NCBI RefSeq assembly: GCF_027580225.2
Contig: NC_073355.2
Location: 18,700,001-18,764,000 of the forward strand
DNA: 64,000 nt
Reading direction: 5' to 3'
DNA from: Misgurnus anguillicaudatus
Lineage: Eukaryota > Chordata > Actinopteri > Cypriniformes > Cobitidae
In this document: positions 36,358 to 48,500 of the stretch, in pieces
Numbering within the stretch: position 1 is the stretch's first letter
How the letters are laid out: each line of letters starts with the position of its first letter
Position numbers and translations under genes: made by a program
Notes under the pieces: generated by a model
Database searches by the model: none
Told to the model about the DNA's origin: nothing
The model's input: only the letters and a program-made list of their open reading frames with translations

Positions 36358-39300
36358 GAATTTGAAAAAAAACTTTATTAACAATTAATATTTAATTACT
36401 CTCCCCAACCAAATAAACAAAAAATAAGAAGAAAAAAAATAACTTCAACAAAGTTGGATCACCACAAAATTCACCAACAAAGTCATAAAGAAAAACACAA
36501 TTCACCCTCACATACTGCACACAAAGCATCATAAATACACCATCGATTCAAAAGTGGAAAGATCTTCCATGATTTTATAAAATCTAAAATCTTTCAAAAC
36601 TCTAGACTTTACGAAGGACACAAAACATGCGTTGACATCATCCAGAACCCCTTGTTCTATTTTATTTTTCCTGGAGATGTAAATGGCCATTTTTGCTTGC
36701 CCCCTAAAAAATTCAACAATTGACACTTAAAACGATTCGCCCGACAATATTTAAAACCCAAAATAAAAGTCTCAATACAAAACCTTTCATTAAACCTGGC
36801 AAACAAATCCTTTAAGTTCATGAATGAAAATTCAAGTCTAGACCAAAGTGCAAATGCATGAAATACAGTCTCCCTCTGCTGACAAAAAGCACAAGCAGGA
36901 CTGACTTCTGGGTTAAACAAAGAAATAAAAAAATCACAGCAATTGCGCCATGGAGATTTTCGTATTGGATGTCACCTGTTCTCTTTGATAATGGTGGCTT
37001 ATAAAGTGACCTCCATTCAGGTTTAACATCATCACTCAGTTTAAAAAAACGCCAAGGTGTATCAACTCTTTCGGCAAACAACTTCTTATTAAAAACATAA
37101 ACACAGGCTCTGTACATTTTTTTTACCTTGACTTAAAAACAATCCAAAAAGAAAGATTCACATGGCTTTAGCAACAGACTTAAACCCTCATCAAGACTGG
37201 GTTGGACAATTTAACATGGAAAGGGATCATCTACTTCAGGAGTGCTATCCCCTGAGAAAAAATCTTTCAATAAGTGATCCTCCTCAATTGTAAAACATTG
37301 TTTTATCTTATTTAAAAACCGTTCAAACAAGCGGATGGACCTGACACCTATGTATTTGGATGCTGCCTCCACATTCTTGAAATCTGGTCCAGCTACAGAG
37401 AGTAAATGACCCAACGTGAAAACCTTAGATCTCTGCAAAAAAGTGTTAAAGCCACTGCAAAATCCTGGGAGTTAAATTAACACTGCTCAGTGTTTATGTA
37501 GGTCCACTCTCCAGAGTGTTAAAAAGTAACACCGGAGAGATTTAAAAGCTGCAATCTGTGACTTTATACTCTCTATCACCATCTCTGTTTGAAAACTGAA
37601 ATTGCATTTTAGATCTTACTTGTAGAGTTATTTTCTTATCTGATGCAGGGTTTACACCAAACGCGTTTAGGGCGTCAAAATCGCGTCTACCGCGCCTAGT
37701 TTGCAGCTTGAACACTTGAATGCATTCGCGCGTGTAGAGCGGAGTAGACGCGCGGAAAAAGCAAGCATTTGACGCGCGTCCGAGGCAAACTCCGCTTCTT
37801 GTGGGAGGGGCAACTGCTGTGCGAGTGTCTGTTTGCAACATGACTGATGTTGATTGTGCATGATGTTGAGTTACCAGTTTGTATTGGGTAACCTTACTAT
37901 AGGGGGAAAATAAACGGCGCGGGTCGATAAACGTAACCTAACTCAAAAGTAAAGTGTGTATTACAACTTACCAGGTTGCCCAAAGTCCTTACTGACACTC
38001 TTCAAAGCGAGGTCCTTTTTATTCCTGTATCCTATAGAAATAAGAACTTGTGTCATATAGCTCCGAGTGACTGCCTGAATGAGTGACTCTGGGCGGGGCT
38101 GCCACCACAGCAGCAGGCAGGCTCCTGATTGGTTAAAGTTCAAATTTTTCAACTCGGGCGTCAGCCGCAAATTCGCGTGAACCGCAAAATGCACAAAAGC
38201 ACCATTCGCGCGTACCGCGCACAACGCTCAATTTGCGCCTTTCGCACGAGCTTCACGCGCGAATGAGGCGGTCTTCCGCTCCGCGCCGAACGCCTATTCC
38301 GCGCCGCGGGACCTCCTGACGTGCGTCAACGCGTCTCCACATTGACTTAACATTGAAATCACTCGCGCTTCACGCCTCTAGCGCGGTTGGTGTAAATGCA
38401 CCATTAGGATTAGATGTTGGCTGTTTCATTTAAAGTCACCATTATTGTGGTCAGTGGTTGTTTTAGTTGGACTCTTGATTCTTAGTCTTAGCTTTACAGC
38501 TTTTTTGGCTGTTATAATTACATGTGTTTAAAACATGTTTGTTGTGGCAAAGACACTAGTGCATTTCTATGATTATAATGGTTGTTAGGATATACTTCAA
38601 ATAGCACTCTATTTAAAAATGATTTCTTTAGTGATTTCTTCCTAGAAGTATTTATTTCTGTAAATAATGACACTGTAGTACGAGATCCAGCTATCTCATA
38701 GCAGTTTTTCATTCTGAACAATTTTTGAACACTGGCACTTAGAATTAGTCGTTGTGTTATGTAGACACACAAATATCAAGAATCAGAGTATGAATCACAA
38801 TGATGGTGACAATAGAATGAAAAGCTTCATGCTGCAATGCATGCTGGGTATCAACAAATTACAAATCTCATCCAGGACTCCCAGAATGCACTGGGGCATG
38901 AATAAATAATGACCTTTTTTTACCATTTTCTTTGTCACCATTGTTGAGATTCATACTCTGATTCTTGATGTCTGTGCATCTACATTGTGCAGTGGTTAAT
39001 GCTAATGTGCACACTATCAAAATCCTTCAGAATAACAAGCTGCTATGAGAGTTCTGGACCTTAAACTGTAGTATTTCATTTTTAACAGAAAAAGATGCTT
39101 TTGATGAGTGAGGAAAAACGAATTTAAAAAATCTGTTCGTTTAAATGTTTATGTTTGACAATGTATATTAACTATCAATATTCAATTCCACAATTGCTTT
39201 TTCTACTACAATATAGCAGTTAGAAAAAAACAATAAGCTAACAGTTAAGAGTCAAGTCCAACTAAAACAACCACTGATCACAACAATGGCGACTCCAAAT

Positions 39301-42300
39301 GAAACAGCCAACATCCAAACCCAAGTCAAGAAAATAACTCCACAAGCAAGATGTAAAATGCAATTCTAGGCTTCAAACAGAGATGGTGATAGAGAGGAGA
39401 AAGTCACAGACTGCAGATTTCAACTCTTAACACTCTGGAGAGTGGACCTATATAAACACTGAGCAGTGTTAATTTAACTCCCCGGATTTTGCAGTGTATC
39501 TAATCTCATTTCAAATAGTTTTTCTAATATTTTTGAAAACTGTGAAAGAAGAGAAATTGGTCTATAATTTGAAAGTAAATGACTGTCACCATTTTTGTAA
39601 ATAGGGATAACTTTAGCTATTTTCATATTGTCCGGAAAAACTCCAGTTTAGAGAGATAAATTGAAAATATAGGTTAATGGTTTAACGACAAATGTTATAA
39701 CTTCCTTAACTATTACCATATCTATATCGTTAAAATCAGTTGATTTTTTATTTTTGAATTTATTTATTATATTTATTATTTCATTTTCATCTACTGATTT
39801 TAGAAATATTGAGCTTGTATTTGATTTAATTATGTCAACTTCCACACCTGCCTTTGATTCTGGTTGCACTATATTGTTTGCTAAATTGGCTCCTACATTT
39901 ACAAAATAATTATTAAATTCATTAGCAATATCGATTGGATTGATTATAGTTTTCAATTGATTTATGAAGTACCTAGGATATTCACTTTTCTTAGTATTTC
40001 CTTTAATTGCACTATTTAGTACCTTCCAAGTCTCTTTAATGTTACTTCTATGTTTCTCTAATAAATTATTATAATAGTCCTTTTTAGTTTTCCTTAATAT
40101 ATTCACTAACTTATTTTTATATTGTTTATATTTAAGTTCAGCTTCCTTTGTTCTTTTTTCTAAAAAAAAATTATATAGAAGATTTTTCTTGTTACATGCA
40201 TTTTGGAGTCCTTTAGTGATCCAGGGTTTAGCTTCATACTTTGACTGTTTTTGTATGCGCATAGGACAATGTTTGTTGAGTAAATGGGTAAAAATAGACA
40301 AAAAAATTTCATAAGATTCATTTGGATCATTAATTGAGTAGACTTCATTCCAGGTCTGTACACTTAGTTCATGTTTAAAGGCTTTTATGGAAGCTGTGGT
40401 TCTAAGTCGTTTAAAATTATATTCCCCTTGTTTCTTAACTTTTTGATTCTGAAAAAAGTGTTGAAGTGTACTGAAGACAGGTAAATGACCACTTATATAA
40501 TTTATAAGGAGACCACTTTCTATTCTACTATCAACTACATTTGTAAAAATATTGTCAATTAATGTTGAACTATTGGATGTAATTCTTGTTGGTTTTATAA
40601 TAGTGGGAAAAAAACCTAAACTAAACATAGTATCCATAAAGTTTCTATGTGTTTGTAATTTAGACGCATTCAATAAATCAATGTTAAAATCACCACAAAC
40701 AAAGGTTACCTTTGACATATCAAACATTTCCACAATTTTACTGTTAAACGTATCAATACATGACCCTGGAGCCCTATATATACAGCTTACCCGGATCGTT
40801 TGCAATTTTTTAACCATTATTTCCACTGTTACACATTCCATAATATTGTCTATTTTTTTTGTCATATTTTTTACTATTTTACTATTAAACTCACTACATA
40901 CATATAAAGCTACCCCACCTCCTTTTTGTTAGTTCTATTCACATTGTATAAATCATACCCCTCAAGTTTAGTGTCACATTCTCTATTTACATTTAACCAA
41001 GTCTCTGAGAAAGCAATAATATGAAAATTAGGAAATTGTTTTAAGTAGTCCTTAATTTCCCCAAAGTTGGTATACAAGCTTCGACTGTTGAAGTGTATTA
41101 TTGATAAAGCATTATGCATTTTTATAGTAGATTTGAATTGTTCATTCGTGTAATACTCACAGTGGCAATTGTTTGTGTAAAAATGATTCTCTGGATCAAT
41201 TTCATTCTCCATGTCGTAATTCTTATAATCAGTAAACTCAAAACACTTCATGTTTATACTGCGTGTTTCTTTCATCGCATCGCAGTTAGATGTTCCGGAT
41301 TGATCGTATTCCGTGTCATTTCCATCATCTGAAGTTGGAGTAGAGTTTTTTAACACTTCAGTCATGTTGAGTAAACTTTCATTATCACATTCGGCAATTG
41401 ATTATCAGAGATTCACATAGTACACCGTTTTGAGATTTAATTCCTGTACGGATCCAAGTCCATATGACTTTTGCAGATTCTGGAGGACCAATTTGACGAA
41501 TCATAACTTTACAATTTCTTGTCCAAGTTGCCTGTATTTTATTTTGTCGTCGGAGAATACGCGCTTGTCGTGCTATATCAGCATTCTTTTTAGTCAAATG
41601 TTCATTTATGTAAACTCCGGTTCCAGACAATTTTTTTGCTTCCTTGAGCAATTCCAATTTGCTTTTGCGATTAATGAAGCGAACTACAATATTCGCCTTT
41701 CCATTTTCCCTTTTAGGAAACGTATGGCAAGCAGCGATGTCATTACTTTTAATCGGCATGTTGAGATTGTTGAAAAACTGTATTATTTGTTGTTCTAATG
41801 ATTGTAGTTCATGAGCCGGTGCGTCCTCACCTTTATCAACACTCGCTGCCGCTCTGGCATACGTTCGATGTCGTGTCTCCAATCCGGTTATGATTATATC
41901 CTCCATACGGGTGTATTGTTCCAAATCGTCAACTTTCCTTTCCAGATTCATAATCCGTTCATCCTTTTCTTTTATTATTGTTTTAAGGAGTTTCACTTCG
42001 TCCATTAGCTCCATGAGTTTTGTTTGTTGTTTAGAGACTTTGCTCAACTCTTCCGACATAAAACTCAATGATTTCTTTATTTCCTCCATTTCATCAACTT
42101 TCATTTTCGGCGGCATTTTTCTTTTCCTTTAGTTTGTGTAGCTTAGTTTTAATTTTTAAAGAGTCTTTTTAAGTTAAATTCGAAAAGCTTGAGCAGCGTC
42201 TGGATAGCATGCTGCGTGCTGTAAGTGTGCCCAACACCTGTGCTTGTGGGACCGACATGCTTCCCCAAACGAGCGGACAGCACGCGGTCCAAAAGCCAAG

Positions 42301-42440
42301 TGCGAAAAAAGTAATAAAAAGTCGCAAACACTTAACCAAGACACCAAAGAGAGAAAGAATAGAAAAGATTGACTCACACAGGACGCCACTCGTACTCACA
42401 CCACTCCGTCCACTCGCACTCAGTCACACCGGAAGTGAAC

Positions 42441-42508
<68 letters not shown>

Positions 42509-45500
42509 ATGAGAGAGCGAGGTTGCAGACCCAGATAGTTAAGGTGGAACTGGTATATTTGGGAATTATCTATAAGCAATATTTTTGAACATATATTCAT
42601 ATATAAAGATTATATATACACATCTGATGTCTAAAATAGCAACATTTTTAATAGTTTTACTTTGCGTGGAGGTCCCCTTGACATCAATATTGGATGTTCA
42701 GAACACGTCATAAAAAGACGTCATAAAAACGTTCATTCTGGCTCCTCACGGGACGTCGAAATTACGTCTTTTTGAGATGCCTTGCTCAGTGGGTAGTATC
42801 ACCGCAAACACTTTCCAGACCTCTGATTTTCCCACTCCTGTAGTAGCGATGGTGAATTCACCTGCGGCCCTCCGATGTCTCCGTAGGAACGTAAACTTGT
42901 ATTACAAAGCTCCGGGAATTCCGACACACACAGTAGCCTACAAGCTTTTCATCAATTTAGCTTTTTGCTCTTGTTGGATGCCGCATCTATTTTGAACTTG
43001 AACCGCAGCGTGAGCTCGACACAACAACAAACCGTCCCCGCCCCTCTCCATGATGCATGTTGCATGCAGCAGCCATACTTTTTTTTACGGTGAACAGCAG
43101 CAATGATTAATAAAAAAAAATTCACTAAGGGAAGATTGAGCTTGAGGTCCGACCCGGGTCATTTGCTTATATTTTGGGCCAACCTGACCCATTGAGAACT
43201 CTAATAGCGTTCATTAACCACCAGGGTGGCATACGCTCATGGTGGATGTCGCAACTCACCTGACACCTCCTGTTGTGAAGTCAGCAGAGACTTTAGTCTA
43301 TACGCACCACATGTATCCCGGGCAATCTTAATCGTGCAGCTATGTGCTCTTATGACAGGACATGACCCACGGGGAGTGGAGACTTCACCCTGACATGGTT
43401 CAGTGCATTTGGGAGATATTCAGTAAACCTCAGGTTGACCTGCTGCTTCTTCGGACAGATTCCATTGCCGTTATGGTGCCCTGACTGGGGGATTGGAGAA
43501 ATATCTTTTCTACCCCCCAGGTGTATGTAGTACTTCCTTTAGGATCAGTTGGTGAACTTGCAAGTGCTCCTTCAGGAAGAAAAGACCCAACCCTTTTTGT
43601 TGTGTTTGGTATGCGCTGCACCATACTGGAAACACACTCAGAGTATTATGGCTTCCGACCAGCTCTTTGTCTGCTCACGCCTGCGGTGTGAAACGGTTGT
43701 AACTTTACGTTATGTCTTCATTGATTGTTGTCGATGGGTCAGTGCCACAGTTATATGCCAGCCAGGACTATTCTGGTTTTAAACAGAATTTTGGCGCCCT
43801 TAATAGTCCCTAATGTGACATGTAACTGTGTTCACTGTCATGCCGTGACTCCGCAAGTGACATTATGTTACACACATAGGATTTGATTAGCTTAACTTAT
43901 TTGTTTTTATTTAATCAATGGGCATAGCCTGTAGGCTGAGGTGGATACCAAAACCATACTTGTGTCATTTTATCAAGAAGCTTCTTAAAGTTTCACTTTA
44001 GGGTGAATTTAAAAGAATATTGAACAAGTATTTTGGGTGACCCTTTTTATTTATTTATTGAATGCTAGACATTAAGTTGTTGTTATTTTCATCTGCAAGT
44101 AGAATTACACAATGCACTTTTTTCAGTCAGCTAGGTCTATGTGTTTTCAAGGTTTTATTGAATGCTACCTCTGACTAAGAATGCATTACTCTGCACTTGT
44201 ATAGTCTATTTTGGAATTGTAAGAGCAATAAACATATAATGCAATGTTAAGGAATTCATGTTTTTTTCATTCAGATATGTAAATCAATATGTATAAATTG
44301 CTATTAGTCAATTAATGGGGAAATAACCGAGAATCGAATCGAAATCGAATCAGACTGGAAAAAGGAATCGTTACATTAATCGATGCATTGCTGTTTTATG
44401 AGGTAGGTAGCAAGGCGAATTACAATAATACTGCCCCCTTTATCTGCACTATCCAACCACAGCACTGCCATTTAGTGCAGAGAGAAAGAGAGAGAAAAGA
44501 AGGACTTGACAGAACAATTGAGTTTCAATTACAACAAACCACCATATTTGTGATCAGTGTTTGCATTTCATCGGCTCATTTGCATTTTAAAGGACACTCC
44601 CAAAATGACACATTTTTGCTCACACCTTCAAAGTGGCAATACTAACATCTTAATGCCATGGGCCCTTTAAAACTTAGCAGAGCTTAGCAGAGCAGTTTGT
44701 GGAGCTGTTTGAAAACTTGTGATAGCTGCCCACTGCTCCGGGTGTATATGTGTTCATGACTTCCAGTGCATGTGTTCACTATTAACTGGATGGGTTAAAT
44801 GCACATTCCAAGTATGGGTTACCATACATTGGCAAATACGTCACTTTCAAGATCATCAAATTCTAATATTTAAAGAAATGCCATGCAGGCGTGTTTGAAG
44901 TGTGGTAAAGTGGCATAGCATCACTAGTACATTCAAATCAAAGCTTTTTATGTTACCACTCATGTAGACTTACCAATCAGTGGCATTTCACTGGCAGTAG
45001 ATGGCAGCTTGTCATTAAGAATCAGCAGTAACACAGAAATGGACAGCAGCAAAGTCACTTTAAAGCCCAGCTTGTCTGCTACAGATGCATTTATGAAGAA
45101 GGAGGCCACATCCAGAATAAGAAAACAAAATACTGGAAAAATTAAGTTGATGATATACAGCAAAGGTCTCCTTTTGATGGTGATCTGCAATATAAGAATA
45201 TTGCATGAACAATACAGCAAAACCTAAAAATGTATGATGTCACAGCCTGTCTATCTGTCTGTCTATTCTGCAATGCTGAAACTGCCCAACTAGTTATTAT
45301 CATGCAAGTTGATACACTGTAAACCCAAACAGTATAATGTGCTCATTTAAAATGAGTGAACTGAACTCAAAACTGTGAAAAAGTGTATTGGACTTAAAAT
45401 TTTTATGTGTTTTCAACAAGTTCGCCATTTTAAGTTCCACAAACTCAAATAAAATGAGTCAAAGAACTCAAAAAATTTATTTATTACTTCCAAACGGAGT

Positions 45501-48500
45501 AATTTCAATACCACTGCCTCACTGTACTAAACACTGCAAATAATTACAAACTTTTGGTAGTTGTGATGAGTTCAAATTGCCAGGTAAGCTAAGAAAGAGT
45601 CTGGCACTGCAAATTTACTTCAGTTTAAAGTTAAATCAACACGATTGGTTGAGGAGGTTCCAGTTCCCAGCATGCTTTGCATGAGCCTGCAATACGAGAG
45701 CATTTTTTGAAATTAAGTGCTATTTTATGTGTTTTTTAGTAAAGAGAGAGACTCAGTAGTGTTAAACATTTATTTATGTTGGAGATTTAGAAGAGTTTGC
45801 TATTTTTTAGTTTTGTGGTTACCATTGTTCAGAAGTGTAGTGCCTGTGCTTAGGATGTAGGTTGGATATATGTTGGTTTATCATATAAACTATGACTGTG
45901 TGAAAGTCTGCACTGAGTTCAGTCTCAATATACTTTCACTTCACTTGTCTTAAATTTTCATGAGTCACATGATCTGTTTCTGTGACTTGTGAACAAAATG
46001 TATTGGTAAAAAGAGGTTTTAAGTACGGTATACAAAAAATATATATGGTAAAACAGTCCTTATAATAAACAGTAGTTTTATGTATATTGTACTTAAAGAT
46101 TTAATAAAACGAAGCATAAACTTTTAAGTTTGGGTTAACTGAAATTTTTTAAGTTATATTTACTTAAAATTTTTGATGTTGGTTTACTTAAAAAAAATTA
46201 TGTAATCAGTTTCAACAAAATTTTTGAGTACTCTGAACTTGTCGGGTTTTACAGTGTAGTAAAAATGTAGCCTATGGCCATCTAAATACATATGAACCAT
46301 TATGTACTGTTCCACACTATAAACGTTTTAATCGCATGCATGCACCTTGTCGTGTCTGGCTGGAGGTTAACTTCCAGGCTCTGTTTGTTTACTAGTGGCT
46401 AAACTGACCTCTGGAACAAATACAGATAAAGATAGCCGATCTGTAGTTAACATTGTATACATTAATTTTACACCGTAACGTTAGCTCAATGAGTTAAAGT
46501 CATTTACTTGTTATTTATTTAGCTTGTTATCAGAAATAGTCTGCTCTAAAGGGACTCTGTTATTGATTATGTTTGCAGAAGTCAACCAGAAGTTAAGATT
46601 GGGCCATTAAAGGCATTTGTTTATGTTGTTGCTGCTGAAACAGTCTACACTATACTGCACTTTACTATACTATACAATATTATACTATACTGCACTACCC
46701 TACACTACTGTATACTATACTATACTATACTATACCATACTATACTGTTCATTATGTGCACACCCCTATTTTTTGCTATTTCAGTCATTTCTGTGATAAT
46801 AAATGTGCTGTATCTTACAACAATTTTATATGGTCTTTACATTGTGTGCAGAGGCACAGTCATTTTGGGACAGAAGTGGCCCCCTCCAAACTGTGTTGCC
46901 CTTCCACAAACAATATAGCCTTTTGAATTGTACCTGAAATATTTTGCGATTTTGTGAGAACCACATGGTACTGCAATCAGCTATTGATGCATTTATATTG
47001 AGAAGTTCCCACTCTCCCTGGGTCTGAAAGTTCTCCTGAGATTCAGAGGTAAGATACTTTGAATCAGTGAGGTCACGAAAGCTTAGCTCCTCATCTGTGA
47101 AAATAATGAAAGCAAACAATTGAACATGCATTAGAATTTGATTCATTTAAAGTTAAACAATTCATTTGTTTGTTTTACCTGTATAGCCTAAAGATTGAAG
47201 TGTTAAATTGCAGATTTGTGTGTCAAATGGAAACCTGTACAAGTCCATCTTACAGACTGAGGTCACAGATAAAATATCCACTGTGGTTAGAAGGCCGTCA
47301 TTCTTTATCTGCACATATTGAGACTCCTTTGATCCAATCTCTGTTTTGATGCTAAATGAACAAAACAAAATAAAAAGTGAAAACAAATATTCAAGAGAAA
47401 CTCTTATAATAATGAACTGATTTTTTATATGACGCATCTTTTTGTGTGGTTTTATTTATTGGTTTCTCTTTTTTTAACCATTGTCGCTTGGGTTTGGGGT
47501 TTTTGTTGCATAAAATGACATCCAAACCAAACCTCAATTCTACCCTCAACTCCAAGCGTCCATGGTTTAAAGCTATGGTCTACGATTTCAAAGATTGTTC
47601 ATTATTAATAACCTCCTTCAGATGCTGGTTATGGCTCTACAGTAAAATCCTAACAATATGAAGAGAAAAAGAATGAAAAAAAAATCCATTCAGTCTATTG
47701 GGTGTAAAGCTGCAGAGAATGCTCATGCTGCCGGTCGGCATTGGAATGTTAGCCGTAGTGTTGTAGTCGAGTCCAAGCCGAGACCGACTCGAGACCAGGT
47801 CAATCACGCTGTGTTAATTGAATTAATTTATTTCACCTGCAGTGTGTTAAAGTAACATTGAAGCAGTGTAAGAGTCAATTGGATATTTTAAGTGATGATT
47901 TTTTGATTATTGAAGACACCTGATAATGAGCAGAATCACTGAAGGAAAGAGAAACACAAGAACTACAACTGACTTCCAGCCACTGCTTTAGATAAAATCA
48001 ACTCAAAAGACATTAAATCTCTCTTATTACCAAACAGGCTGTTCTTATTTCTGTCAACTGTCACCATTTGTCTGATTTTTTTTTTTTTTTAATTAGAGTT
48101 TAAGATGTTGATGTTTTATTGAAAATGTTTGGTCACCCTTATTGTGATCAGCGTTTCCTTTAGTTGGACAGTTTGACTCTTTATTCTTGGTTCCTGTCTT
48201 TTTAAAAACACATTTTTTTTTGTATAGAATAGTGATGGAAATTTTCGTTCATTTAGGTGACTCGTTCATTTTCAGTTCGTTCACCAAAATGATTCGTTCA
48301 GATTCGTTCACTGATTCGTTCAGTGACCATTTCTTAATTTTACATAAATACGCCAATAGGTGGCGAAGATGTGTGTCATTATGTGTTATAAGACAATGAA
48401 AGACTTTTTGCAAAAACTCATTAGTTTTTATTAAAGCTCAAATTGTGAAATTCTAAGCATCATTTTATCAAGCTACGTACATTTATAGTACATCTAATAT

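Larger units (their letters stand above)
39497..42440 (-). mobile_element. Jockey/L2-type LINE, 5' part with ORF1 and start of ORF2
   Basis: Read from 42440 downward: 5' UTR, an intact ORF1 (42116-41385) and ORF2 (41365 to 39497) with an endonuclease domain and the first reverse transcriptase block ([17 protein letters not shown]). The element is cut at 39497 by foldback E and its catalytic reverse transcriptase and 3' end are absent. 3' truncation is unusual for a LINE and points to later loss. Confidence 0.85.
31570..42793. mobile_element. Foldback element C (CCCACCAAACG end) with nested insertions
   Basis: Begins CCCACCAAACGTGAGACGTC after TA and ends GCTCAGTGGG before TA. The left arm (31570-32339, then 35717 to about 36200) pairs with the right arm, for example GTTCCACCTTAA at 31900 against TTAAGGTGGAAC at 42540 and TATATATGAATGAGTG-like against 42590. 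It is the same family as 51572-55135. A 3.4-kb hAT, two LINE fragments and another foldback lie inside. Confidence 0.7.
31263..43204. mobile_element. hAT element swollen by nested insertions
   Basis: Left end TAGAGTTCTCAACGGG, right end CCCATTGAGAACTCTA. Flanking octamers ATAACTTT and ATAGCGTT match at 6 of 8. Subterminal CCCGACCC words are as in the 26901 hAT. Only 31263-31569 and 42794-43204 are the element itself; the rest was inserted later. Flanking DIRS-like sequence continues across it. Confidence 0.75.

Noticed and set aside
40552..42132. Plus-strand frames of 65-126 codons
   Set aside because: Antisense of the LINE ORF1 and ORF2, which carry recognisable motifs on the minus strand.
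37453..42440. One continuous LINE interrupted by foldback E
   Set aside because: The 39497-42440 part is jockey/L2-type, whereas 36354-37452 is Tx1/L1-like; they are different families and the middle of the polymerase is absent.
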